Shown: in pieces, positions 26,463-33,794 of the stretch | Layout of the letters: every line of letters begins with the position of its first letter | Numbering within the stretch: position 1 is the first letter of the stretch | From: Granulosicoccus sp. | GTDB lineage: Bacteria; Pseudomonadota; Gammaproteobacteria; Granulosicoccales; Granulosicoccaceae | Assembly: GCA_023300375.1 (NCBI GenBank) | Contig: JALZWO010000214.1 | Location: 1 to 34,658 of the forward strand | Length of the DNA: 34,658 bases | Direction: 5' to 3' | The notes under the pieces: model-generated | Told to the model about the DNA's origin: nothing | Seen by the model: only the letters and a program-made list of their open reading frames with translations | The model's database searches: none | Translations under genes and position numbers: made by a program

Positions 26463-26531
26463 ACGCCTATGAAAATTGACCACAGTGCTGTATAAATTAT
26501 TGGTCCGAATCTCTTTTTATATGATTGTGTT

Positions 26532-27320
26532 ATGAGCAAACCTCTATCAAAGCTATTTGATCTCAGCGGCAAAAATGCACTCATTACCGGTGGTTCTCGT
26601 GGCCTTGGTTTACAGATTGCCGAAAGCCTTGGCGAAGCGGGGGCCAAGGTTATGATCACAGCTCGTAAGTCACACGATTTAGAAGTCGCAGCAACACACC
26701 TGGCCAGTCGCGGTATCACAGTACACTGGATGGCCATTGACGCCAGCAACCCTGACGAAATAAAAAAGCTGTGTAACGAAAGCCTTTCAGTGTTGGGTAG
26801 TGTGGACATACTGGTAAACAATGCGGGTGCCACTTGGGCTGCGCCCGCCGAAGACCACCCGCTAGAGGCGTGGGATAAGGTCATGAATTTAAACGTGCGC
26901 AGCGTCTTCCTACTCAGTCAGGCAATCGCTAATGCCTGCATGATTGAACAAGGTGGTGGACGTATCATCAATCTAGCCTCTATTGCAGGCCTTGCCGGAT
27001 CAACCACAGCCAAGTACATCGCCTATGCCACCAGCAAAGGCGCCATTGTCAATTACACACGCAGTTTGGCTGCAGAGTGGGGACGCTACGGCATAAACGT
27101 TAACGCTATAGCTCCCGGCTTCTTTCCCAGCAAAATGACAGAAGGACTTATCAGCGAATTGGGTGAGGAAAACATGACATCTAAAGTACCTCTGCAACGG
27201 CTCGGCGATGAAGACGATCTGAAAGGTGCGGCCTTGTTGTTTGCCAGTGAGGCCGGTAAACATATCACCGGACAGATTCTGGCGGTGGATGGTGGTGTGA
27301 GTGTAGTGGTGCCTGTGTAG
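26532..27320 (+). CDS. Short-chain dehydrogenase/reductase (gluconate 5-dehydrogenase-like)
   Basis: A classical SDR of 262 residues. Seen: GGSRGLGLQIAESLGEAG, the TGxxxGxG-type cofactor motif, near residue 19; NNAGAT; the catalytic serine in LASIAGL; YATSK carrying the Tyr-Lys pair; and an APGFFPSKMT segment. The basic residue after the glycine motif (TARKS) suggests NADP(H). It resembles gluconate 5-dehydrogenases, but such assignments are weak because SDRs are numerous. It diverges from the NagA-like gene across about 155 bp (from the chosen ATG) and is 140 bp before the MFS exporter, with no recognisable promoter seen in that gap. Confidence 0.85.
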   Translation: MSKPLSKLFDLSGKNALITGGSRGLGLQIAESLGEAGAKVMITARKSHDLEVAATHLASRGITVHWMAIDASNPDEIKKLCNESLSVLGSVDILVNNAGATWAAPAEDHPLEAWDKVMNLNVRSVFLLSQAIANACMIEQGGGRIINLASIAGLAGSTTAKYIAYATSKGAIVNYTRSLAAEWGRYGINVNAIAPGFFPSKMTEGLISELGEENMTSKVPLQRLGDEDDLKGAALLFASEAGKHITGQILAVDGGVSVVVPV

Positions 27321-27460
27321 GTCTTTGGCAACACTCAAGTTTATGTCAAATAATGGAGTCACTTTCAGACTGGCATTTGGACTGTTTGATACCAACGTAG
27401 TCTGTAGGGTGCCGAGATATTCTGTCGCAACGTTGTGCCGTTTTAAACTAGGCATTTTCA

Positions 27461-28696
27461 ATGACTACCAATAATAGTTCTGAATCTCCCCACCCCGGAT
27501 TGAGCTTTGCTGCGTTCGTGACTCTGATGGCAGGCTTCATGGCGCTCAACGGCCTAGCGGTAGACACCATGTTGCCAGCGTTACCTGCCATTGGCGAAGA
27601 GTTGGGTGTGATCAACCCTAATGACCGGCAATGGGTGATCACGGGCTATTTTCTGGGATTTGGTATTTTCCAGTTGTTCTATGGGCCTTTATCCGATCGT
27701 TACGGGCGGCGTCCGGTGTTGCTGTTTGGCGTGTCAGTCTATGCGCTGTTCAGCATCATTACCGTTTTTGTTAGTACTTTTGACGCAGTGGTAGCTACGC
27801 GGTTTTTTCAGGGTGCGGGTTCTGCCGCGACCCGAGTGCTTGTTGTAGCAATCGTAAGGGACTGCTACTCCGGTAGGCAGATGGCGAGAGTCATGTCGCT
27901 GGCGTTCATTATCTTCCTTACCGTGCCGGTATTAGCACCGGCGATTGGACAAGGCATCATGTTGTTTGTCAGCTGGCACTGGATCTTTCTCGGACTGGCT
28001 TTGTTCGCACTGTTTCTAACAGCGTTCGCCTGGGCTCGATTGCCGGAAACCCTGCGCCCAGAGCATCGGCTACCCTTGTCGATGGGCCGAGTGTTGAGTG
28101 CGTTCAAAGTGGTTGTTACTACGCGCAATTCCATTGGCTACACTGTAGCCATGACTCTAGTGCTGGGGCCGCTGTTTGGCTACATTGCGTCGGTGCAGCA
28201 GCTCTTTGCTGATGTGTTTCAGGTTGAGGCTCTGTTTACAGTGTACTTTGCGATAACTGCGATCAGTATGGCAATGGCCTCCTTTCTCAATTCCCGTATT
28301 GTGGAGCGCCTGGGTACTCGAAGGGTGTCACATACAGCCTTGTGTTCGATGTTGATTCTTGCGTTAATTGGATTGCTTGTGGAGCAACTGGGCTACCAGA
28401 ACCTGTATACCTTTGTAGCAATGCAGTCGGCCATCATGTTCTGTTTCGGTTTATCAGCCCCCAATTTCGGTGCTATGGCCATGGAGAAAGTGGGGCATAT
28501 TGCGGGGACAGCGTCCTCTGTTCAGGGTTGCATTACGACCGTGGGTGCAGCCGTACTGGGCTTTCTGATCGGGCAGTCATTCAATTCAACCACAGTGCCA
28601 CTGATTGGTTCTTTTGCCGTCCTCAGTACTTTGGCGATTGCTGTAGTGCTGTTGACAGAAGGGCGTCTGTTCAAGGCACTTAGGTCGGCCTACTGA
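27461..28696 (+). CDS. MFS transporter, Bcr/CflA (DHA1) drug-resistance family
   Basis: A 411-residue inner-membrane proton-coupled exporter with 12 hydrophobic segments. Helix 1 contains the DTMLPALPAIGEELGV segment typical of Bcr/CflA proteins. The loop between helices 2 and 3 is GPLSDRYGRRPVLLFG, the MFS motif A, and ATRVLVVAIVRDCY matches motif C-type residues around helix 4-5. Known relatives export bicyclomycin, chloramphenicol or sulfonamides; the substrate here is unknown. Its stop overlaps the end of the convergent small membrane protein gene by 7 bp. Confidence 0.88.
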   Translation: MTTNNSSESPHPGLSFAAFVTLMAGFMALNGLAVDTMLPALPAIGEELGVINPNDRQWVITGYFLGFGIFQLFYGPLSDRYGRRPVLLFGVSVYALFSIITVFVSTFDAVVATRFFQGAGSAATRVLVVAIVRDCYSGRQMARVMSLAFIIFLTVPVLAPAIGQGIMLFVSWHWIFLGLALFALFLTAFAWARLPETLRPEHRLPLSMGRVLSAFKVVVTTRNSIGYTVAMTLVLGPLFGYIASVQQLFADVFQVEALFTVYFAITAISMAMASFLNSRIVERLGTRRVSHTALCSMLILALIGLLVEQLGYQNLYTFVAMQSAIMFCFGLSAPNFGAMAMEKVGHIAGTASSVQGCITTVGAAVLGFLIGQSFNSTTVPLIGSFAVLSTLAIAVVLLTEGRLFKALRSAY

Positions 28697-29085
28697 CTCT
28701 TTTGCGCATAGGTTCGGTAACGCTGAAAATGCGCTTCGATATCAGGGTGCAAGCAGCCTTTGTCTAGGACTTCTTCAGTCGCTTTCTTTTCTGCGGCCGC
28801 TATCTCTTGGGCAAGTTGTTGATCGATGGCTGCCTCGGACAACGTTGGTGCAGCCTCTGATAATGTCTCTCGGTAGCCTTGTGTTGTCTGCTGTAACGTT
28901 TTGGAAAAACGTTCTTCTAACTCAAGTGCAGATGAGTAGCATATGTTGGAAGCGGTCTTTGCCTCCAGCAAAAGAGGGTAGATGAAGGCTGGCTTCTCTC
29001 TCTCGTTCGCTTGCTGAAAGGTGAATGCCTGTAGCCCCAGATAACCCACCAGAACAATAATGGCTAAGATGGTGCCGATATTCAT
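28690..29085 (-). CDS. Small single-pass membrane protein, unknown function
   Basis: I do not recognise this 131-residue protein. Residues 5-22 (GTILAIIVLVGYLGLQAF) form one membrane anchor. The rest is hydrophilic and mostly helical, with a Glu/Ala-rich stretch (EIAAAEKKATEEVLDKG) likely to form a coiled coil. Cysteines occur near residues 49 and 110. By the positive-inside rule the orientation is unclear. Its ATG overlaps the stop of the molybdopterin/MocA fusion gene (ATGA), so it is translationally coupled to a cofactor enzyme, which hints at a role near a molybdenum enzyme at the membrane. Confidence 0.7.
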   Translation of the reverse strand: MNIGTILAIIVLVGYLGLQAFTFQQANEREKPAFIYPLLLEAKTASNICYSSALELEERFSKTLQQTTQGYRETLSEAAPTLSEAAIDQQLAQEIAAAEKKATEEVLDKGCLHPDIEAHFQRYRTYAQKSQ

Positions 29086-30686
29086 GTTGGTTTTACCTGC
29101 TGCAGCAAAGCTAATTCCTCTTCAGTATCATAATCCACCAACACGCAGTCATCCTCAACTACCACTTCAAACACTTCATCAGGGTATTGCTGAACCAGTT
29201 TTTTTGCACCAACATCGCCTTCAAGTGTTAGTAAGGTATCGAAAAATACTTTGCTAAACAACACAGGGTTTCCACGTCGATTTCCATTAGTAGGTATAAA
29301 AATTGACTTATCCGCGTGCATCTTAAATGCATCAATCATGGTATTGATGATGTCTGTAGTGATATGTGGCATGTCACCCAGAAACACGAGTATGCCGTCG
29401 GTCTCTGTCAATTGAGATACACCGGTAACAACGGAGCTTGCCATGCCGGATTCGTGCGCCGTGTTGTGATGACATTCAAGCGGAATTTGCGACAGTGCAT
29501 CCACTACAAGAGACTGCTGGTGTCCTGTTACCGCAACAACACGGCAAACCTGGCTACTACTGACAACGTGTGCGATGTGCGACACCATAGCTCTATCACC
29601 ATAGGGTGTTAGTAGTTTATTTATAGTCCCTGCGCGCCTTGATGAACCTGCAGCCAGAATGAGAGCACCGATTTGTTGTTGATCGGTAGCGTTGATTCGG
29701 GGAGCAGGACGATCAGCAATCTCTGCCAGTAATCCGCCAACGGCCAGTGAGCTTATCCACGTATTAGTGATGGGAATTTCACAGGCCATTTTATCAAGAA
29801 TCATATCCAAGCCGTTATAGCGTGGTGATCGTGCACAGCCGGGTAATCCCACTATTAATGTGTCTCCAAGGTGCGCCAACAAAAGCAGATTACCTGGGTC
29901 AACGGGAATGCCATATCGATCGATAGTTCCACCCACGGCAGTAATCGCCTGAGGTATAACATCAGCGCGATCACTAATGGCGGATGCGCCTACAATTAAT
30001 ATCCAATCAGGATTGCGTTGTAAGCTTTCAACAATCATCTCGCGCAGCTCAACTAGGTTGTGTTGGCAACGTGACTCATGCTGCACAGAGACGGCCTTAG
30101 GTGTTAAGCGGGACTTGATCACCCGACTTGTCTTATCAAGTACAGTTTCTTTAATCGAATTGAGTCGCGTTTGAATCAATTCGGCTTTGTGAGCAATGGC
30201 TGTTTCCACAGACAATGTGTGCGCGCTTAATACATCCAGCACTTGTTGCAATTTCAGTGTCGGTACAGCGTAGGGAATGATCTTTATAGTTGCTACCATT
30301 TTGCTTTTAGCCACCCATCGATTCTCTGGCAACGTGGCAATGGTAATGCCTTCATCAACTGCGTTCGCGGCAATAATGGCCTGTGCCGAAAAGTGACACA
30401 GTCCATCCACGGTAGCCAGCAAATTCACACGTCCTGTTCGCGGCTTTGATAGTGACACTCCCCTGCCACTAAGCTGCACAGCTACTGTGTGTGCTGCTTC
30501 GTCCTCATGAATATCACCCTCTTCCAGTTGTGCAACCAGAATGCTGGAAACACCGCCGTGGGCAATATCTGCTGCAACGTCAGATGTAATCAGTGTGCCT
30601 TTTCCAATGCGTCCGGAGGCTGTCTGTAAAGAATGAGCTAAGTAACAGCCTTCGCAATGGTGAATGTCGACAGTGTCGAAAATCAT
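29082..30686 (-). CDS. Fused molybdopterin-binding domain and MocA-like nucleotidyltransferase
   Basis: A 534-residue two-domain protein. The first ~330 residues belong to the MoeA/MogA-type molybdopterin-binding group (LIVGASAISDRADVIPQAI, then VDPGNLLLLAHLGDTLIVGLPG). The second, from about residue 338, is a MocA/MobA-type nucleotidyltransferase: LILAAGSSRRAGTINKLL, GMASSVVTGV, and FLGDMPHIT with the metal-binding aspartate. MocA attaches CMP to molybdenum-molybdopterin to make the cytosine dinucleotide cofactor used by CO dehydrogenase-type enzymes. That suits the coxMSL genes beyond the divergent regulator. One protein may thus load molybdenum and add the nucleotide. It is coupled to the small membrane protein. 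Confidence 0.87.
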   Translation of the reverse strand: MIFDTVDIHHCEGCYLAHSLQTASGRIGKGTLITSDVAADIAHGGVSSILVAQLEEGDIHEDEAAHTVAVQLSGRGVSLSKPRTGRVNLLATVDGLCHFSAQAIIAANAVDEGITIATLPENRWVAKSKMVATIKIIPYAVPTLKLQQVLDVLSAHTLSVETAIAHKAELIQTRLNSIKETVLDKTSRVIKSRLTPKAVSVQHESRCQHNLVELREMIVESLQRNPDWILIVGASAISDRADVIPQAITAVGGTIDRYGIPVDPGNLLLLAHLGDTLIVGLPGCARSPRYNGLDMILDKMACEIPITNTWISSLAVGGLLAEIADRPAPRINATDQQQIGALILAAGSSRRAGTINKLLTPYGDRAMVSHIAHVVSSSQVCRVVAVTGHQQSLVVDALSQIPLECHHNTAHESGMASSVVTGVSQLTETDGILVFLGDMPHITTDIINTMIDAFKMHADKSIFIPTNGNRRGNPVLFSKVFFDTLLTLEGDVGAKKLVQQYPDEVFEVVVEDDCVLVDYDTEEELALLQQVKPT

Positions 30687-30721
30687 GTGTTGTTTACCCT
30701 AGCTGGATGTGAGCGGTCTGT

Positions 30722-30749
30722 TTGTCCAAGCTGAAATTCTCAGTATATA
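30722..30749 (+). promoter_or_regulatory. Candidate promoter of the MHYT-LytTR regulator
   Basis: TTGTCC (30722-30727), a 16 bp spacer and TATATA (30744-30749) lie about 22 bp before the regulator ATG, in the 85 bp divergent gap. Confidence 0.45.
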
Positions 30750-30771
30750 GATTGTCGTCAGCAGCGATATC

Positions 30772-32211
30772 ATGTTAACTTTATTCCATACCGTGATCAC
30801 GCATACGCACAATACCAGTCTTGCCTTAGTGGCTATCGTCGTGTCGATAGTGGCCGCTATAACCGGCTTGGCGCTGATGAATAACATCCGGACGCTTCCT
30901 GAATCAAGGCGCAAGGCCGTGATCGTTATGGCATCGTTCCTCCTCGGTGGCGGTATCTGGTCGATGCATTTTCTGGCGATGCTCTCCATTAGCTTCCCGG
31001 TACCTATCCACTACGATTTGCTGCAAACGCTTGGCTCAGGACTCATCGCGGTTCTGGTGGTTGGTTTTGCTTTATTGCTGTTGCATTTTCGACAACGCAC
31101 ACAACGCATTCTCAATAGTGCTGGGCTCTGCCTGGGCGTGGGTATTGTGTCGATGCATTTAGTAGGCATGTTAGGCATGCGCGGTGTCATTCCAAATTTT
31201 AATATGGTTTCAGTAACGGTGGCCTCGCTGCTGGCTTTGTTCATGGGTGTAGCGGCTATCAGAGTCTCGTACGGCTCTCGTTCGCGGGTCAATATTGTCA
31301 AAGGTGGGGTGATGTTTGGCCTGGCGGTAGTCGTTGTTCATTACACGGCTATGATTGGAACGCAATTCTCAGTTGACCCCAACTATGAGGCGCTCACCAT
31401 CTCACTGAATCAGGGATCATTGGCAATCGCCGTCAGCGTGGCAGGATTTGTTATCGGCGGTACTTTCCTACTAGCAGCCTCTACATTTGTCCCATTACCA
31501 GGATCCACCTCGGAGTACGCCGCAGTGGATGCAGTAGGTGCACCACAAGGGGTGTTTGCCAATACTGAACATGCTTCTGGCACATCCGTACAGAGCCATC
31601 AGACGCCTACGAATCAATCAACTGCTGAGCGGCTACCCGAACATAGTCAGCACCCTGTTGCCGCACATGTTGCCTCTGGTGTCGCCTCAGGTGATTTCGC
31701 AAAGGCCGTGCTAAAACCAGACACTTCAAGCCACCTCAATTCGCCTGACAACGTGCAACAAGGCGTTGAGCTGGCTGGAGAACCAAGCGTTGCAAAAGCA
31801 CCGTCTGAGCGGTTACAAGATCAGTTAGCTGTTTCTGATCTGCAGCACACAGTAGACGTGGCCTCTGAGCCAACGCTTACCATCAAGATCCCTTATGAGC
31901 GGCTCAAGCAGATTTTGTTTGTTGACAGTGGCGATGTAGGCGCTATTAGAGCCGATGGTCGCTACACACAGCTCTACACCCGAGACGGCGTTAAGTTCTG
32001 CCCATGGTCGATTACGGAAGCAGAAAATCGATTAATTGGCGCGCGTTTCTACCGCTCTCATCGTAGCTACCTAATCAACATAATGGCGGTTGCAGGCTTC
32101 GAAAAACACCGCGACTCCGGGGTGTGCCGCTTCGAAGGATTCACCCAGCTGACGCAAGTGCCGGTGAGCCGAGCTCGGGTGAATGAGCTGACTGAGGAGC
32201 TAGGCGTGTAG
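30772..32211 (+). CDS. CoxC-like MHYT sensor with LytTR DNA-binding domain
   Basis: A 479-residue membrane-bound one-component regulator. Seven hydrophobic helices span about residues 10-240. Three carry the MHYT pattern: SMHFLAM (M65), SMHLVGM (M128) and VHYTAM (H190), proposed in this family to hold copper or another metal that senses O2, CO or NO. A polar linker of about 125 residues follows. The C-terminal ~105 residues are a LytTR DNA-binding domain (ILFVDSGDVGAIRADGRYTQ, then FYRSHRSYLINI). CoxC and CoxH beside the CO dehydrogenase genes of Oligotropha have the same layout. It lies directly upstream of coxM, and the gap holds direct repeats suited to LytTR binding. Confidence 0.9.
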   Translation: MLTLFHTVITHTHNTSLALVAIVVSIVAAITGLALMNNIRTLPESRRKAVIVMASFLLGGGIWSMHFLAMLSISFPVPIHYDLLQTLGSGLIAVLVVGFALLLLHFRQRTQRILNSAGLCLGVGIVSMHLVGMLGMRGVIPNFNMVSVTVASLLALFMGVAAIRVSYGSRSRVNIVKGGVMFGLAVVVVHYTAMIGTQFSVDPNYEALTISLNQGSLAIAVSVAGFVIGGTFLLAASTFVPLPGSTSEYAAVDAVGAPQGVFANTEHASGTSVQSHQTPTNQSTAERLPEHSQHPVAAHVASGVASGDFAKAVLKPDTSSHLNSPDNVQQGVELAGEPSVAKAPSERLQDQLAVSDLQHTVDVASEPTLTIKIPYERLKQILFVDSGDVGAIRADGRYTQLYTRDGVKFCPWSITEAENRLIGARFYRSHRSYLINIMAVAGFEKHRDSGVCRFEGFTQLTQVPVSRARVNELTEELGV

Positions 32212-32230
32212 CGCTAACAGTGACTATTCA

Positions 32231-32329
32231 CGCCACTTGTACGCCTTCTACACACCACTTTTACGCCACTGGTGCACTCATATCGCCATTCGTGACACGA
32301 CGTGCGCCATTGGTGTTTTCGCCAATCAT
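32231..32329 (+). promoter_or_regulatory. Array of CGCCAYTNGT decamers (putative LytTR operator of coxMSL)
   Basis: Four close copies occur at 32231-32240 (CGCCACTTGT), 32264-32273 (CGCCACTGGT), 32284-32293 (CGCCATTCGT) and 32305-32314 (CGCCATTGGT). Weaker copies are at 32253-32262 (CACCACTTTT) and 32320-32329 (CGCCAATCAT). Start-to-start distances of the strong and first weak copies are 22, 11, 20 and 21 bp, close to whole helical turns. Known LytTR sites are direct repeats about 21-22 bp apart. The array lies upstream of a possible -10 box (32346-32351) with a poor -35, as expected for an activated promoter. Confidence 0.6.
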
Positions 32330-32345
32330 GCACTGATTCTCTGGG

Positions 32346-32351
32346 TATATT
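32346..32351 (+). promoter_or_regulatory. Candidate -10 box of the coxMSL operon
   Basis: TATATT lies 57 bp before the coxM ATG. No TTGACA-like hexamer is found 16-18 bp upstream, consistent with activator dependence. Confidence 0.4.
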
Positions 32352-32374
32352 CGTGCGGCAAGTGTTTAAGTCAC

Positions 32375-32389
32375 GCGCCGTTGCGGCGC
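32375..32389 (+). other. Small GC-rich hairpin in the coxM leader
   Basis: GCGCCG-TTG-CGGCGC forms a 6 bp stem with a 3 nt loop, ending 7 bp before the AGAGG ribosome binding site (32397-32401) of coxM. It could affect initiation or mRNA stability. Confidence 0.4.
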
Positions 32390-32408
32390 CGCACCCAGAG
32401 GTCAGAAA

Positions 32409-33266
32409 ATGATTCCAGGCAACTTCGAATACCACGCACCTGAGAGCCTACCAGCGGCTGTCGGGTTACTAGGGGAACTCGGTGACGATGCTCGAGTTAT
32501 TGCCGGTGGGCACAGCTTGATACCGATGATGAAGCTCCGACTGGCGATGCCCGAACACTTAATAGACCTACGTAAAATCACCGACTTGGATTACATTAAA
32601 GTTGAGGGTGGAACATGCACTATAGGTGCGATGACAACCCAGCACACGCTGATCAATGACGCCGCGTTAAAGACCGCTGCACCCATTGTTGCCGAGACTG
32701 CGCTGCAGGTCGCCGATCCACAAATCAGGTATCAAGGCACTATCGGTGGGAATGTCGCGAACGGCGATCCGGGGAACGATTTCCCAGGTCTCATGCAATG
32801 CTTGGATGCTACCTTCACATTGGAGGGGCCAGAGGGTCAACGTGATGTGAGTGCTCGCGAATTCTACGAAGCGGCCTACTTCACAGCACGTGATGACCTG
32901 GAGATTCTCAGCGCTATTGCATTTCCTGTGTGTGAGGGTGGCTACGCCTACGAGAAGCAGAAACGCAAAATTGGTGACTATGCGACAGCTGCTTCTGCGG
33001 TCTTGTTGAGCAAAGGCGCTGATGGGATGTGTTCGAAGGCGTCCATTGCCATGACTAATCTGGCTGATACGCCCATCTACTGTGAGGATGCCTCGGCATT
33101 ACTCGTCGGCAGTTCTTTGGACGCGGACACGCTTGCCAAGGTAGTAACAGCTTGTATCGATGTTATTGAGCCTGTGGATGATAACCGCGGCCCTGTGGCC
33201 TTCAAAAAGCATGCAGCCTCGATTGTGCTCAAACACGCCATCGATCGAGCCTGGTCACGCGCGTAG
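32409..33266 (+). CDS. coxM: Aerobic CO dehydrogenase medium (FAD) subunit
   Basis: The flavoprotein subunit of the molybdenum CO dehydrogenase, 285 residues. It carries electrons from the iron-sulfur subunit to the quinone pool at the inner face of the cytoplasmic membrane. Both FAD motifs are visible: VIAGGHSLIPMMKLRL near residue 31 and TIGGNVANGDPGNDFP near residue 112. The C-terminal domain follows (KQKRKIGDYATAASAVLL). An AGAGG lies 7 nt before the ATG. It is the first gene of the M-S-L order typical of form I CO dehydrogenase operons; form II loci usually run S-L-M. Confidence 0.92.
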   Translation: MIPGNFEYHAPESLPAAVGLLGELGDDARVIAGGHSLIPMMKLRLAMPEHLIDLRKITDLDYIKVEGGTCTIGAMTTQHTLINDAALKTAAPIVAETALQVADPQIRYQGTIGGNVANGDPGNDFPGLMQCLDATFTLEGPEGQRDVSAREFYEAAYFTARDDLEILSAIAFPVCEGGYAYEKQKRKIGDYATAASAVLLSKGADGMCSKASIAMTNLADTPIYCEDASALLVGSSLDADTLAKVVTACIDVIEPVDDNRGPVAFKKHAASIVLKHAIDRAWSRA

Positions 33267-33299
33267 TCGCGAACCTGCAACCTAACGTGGAATAGACTC

Positions 33300-33794
33300 A
33301 TGAAAAAAACTAATATCACGCTCAACGTTAACGGTCAGGCACATGAAGCCAATGTCGAGCCGCGCGAATTATTGATCCATGTACTTCGCGATCACATGGA
33401 CATCACTGGCCCCCATGTGGGTTGTGAAACCTCGCATTGTGGCGCGTGCACAGTGGAGGTAGATGGCCGTTCGGTTAAATCTTGCACGATGTTCGCTGTG
33501 CAAGCCGAAGGTAGCGAGATTACGACTGTGGAGGGCTTGGGAAATCCAGACAAACTGCATGTTTTGCAGGAGCAGTTCAAGGAACACCATGGACTACAGT
33601 GTGGTTTTTGTACGCCCGGCATGATCACCCGAGCCCATCGCCTGCTGCTGGAGAATCCTACCCCCACCGAAGACGACGTGCGCTTTGGCATCTCCGGCAA
33701 TTTGTGCCGCTGCACCGGTTACCAGAACATCGTAAAGGCGGTGTTATCGGCAGCAGACATCATCAACAACGAAACTGAGGAGTCCTTAGCATGA
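33300..33794 (+). CDS. coxS: Aerobic CO dehydrogenase small (2x[2Fe-2S]) subunit
   Basis: The iron-sulfur subunit of CO dehydrogenase, 164 residues. The first cluster is bound by C42, C47 and C50 ([12 protein letters not shown]) plus a cysteine in VKSCTMF. The second is bound by CGFCTPGMI and [13 protein letters not shown]. Spacing of the first set is the same as in the Oligotropha protein. It relays electrons from the molybdenum centre of CoxL to the FAD of CoxM. It begins 33 bp after coxM, and its stop overlaps the coxL start (ATGA). Confidence 0.94.
   Translation: MKKTNITLNVNGQAHEANVEPRELLIHVLRDHMDITGPHVGCETSHCGACTVEVDGRSVKSCTMFAVQAEGSEITTVEGLGNPDKLHVLQEQFKEHHGLQCGFCTPGMITRAHRLLLENPTPTEDDVRFGISGNLCRCTGYQNIVKAVLSAADIINNETEESLA

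Noticed and set aside
26478-26505. GACCA-N18-TGGTC inverted repeat near the SDR gene
   Set aside because: The arms are only 5 bp with a long spacer, expected by chance at this length.
32231-32329. CRISPR-like array
   Set aside because: Repeats are 10 bp with 1-13 bp gaps, far too short for CRISPR repeats and spacers, and there are no cas genes.
32237-32443. Small plus-strand open frame before coxM
   Set aside because: It covers the repeat array and coxM leader in another frame, and has no ribosome binding site or family similarity.
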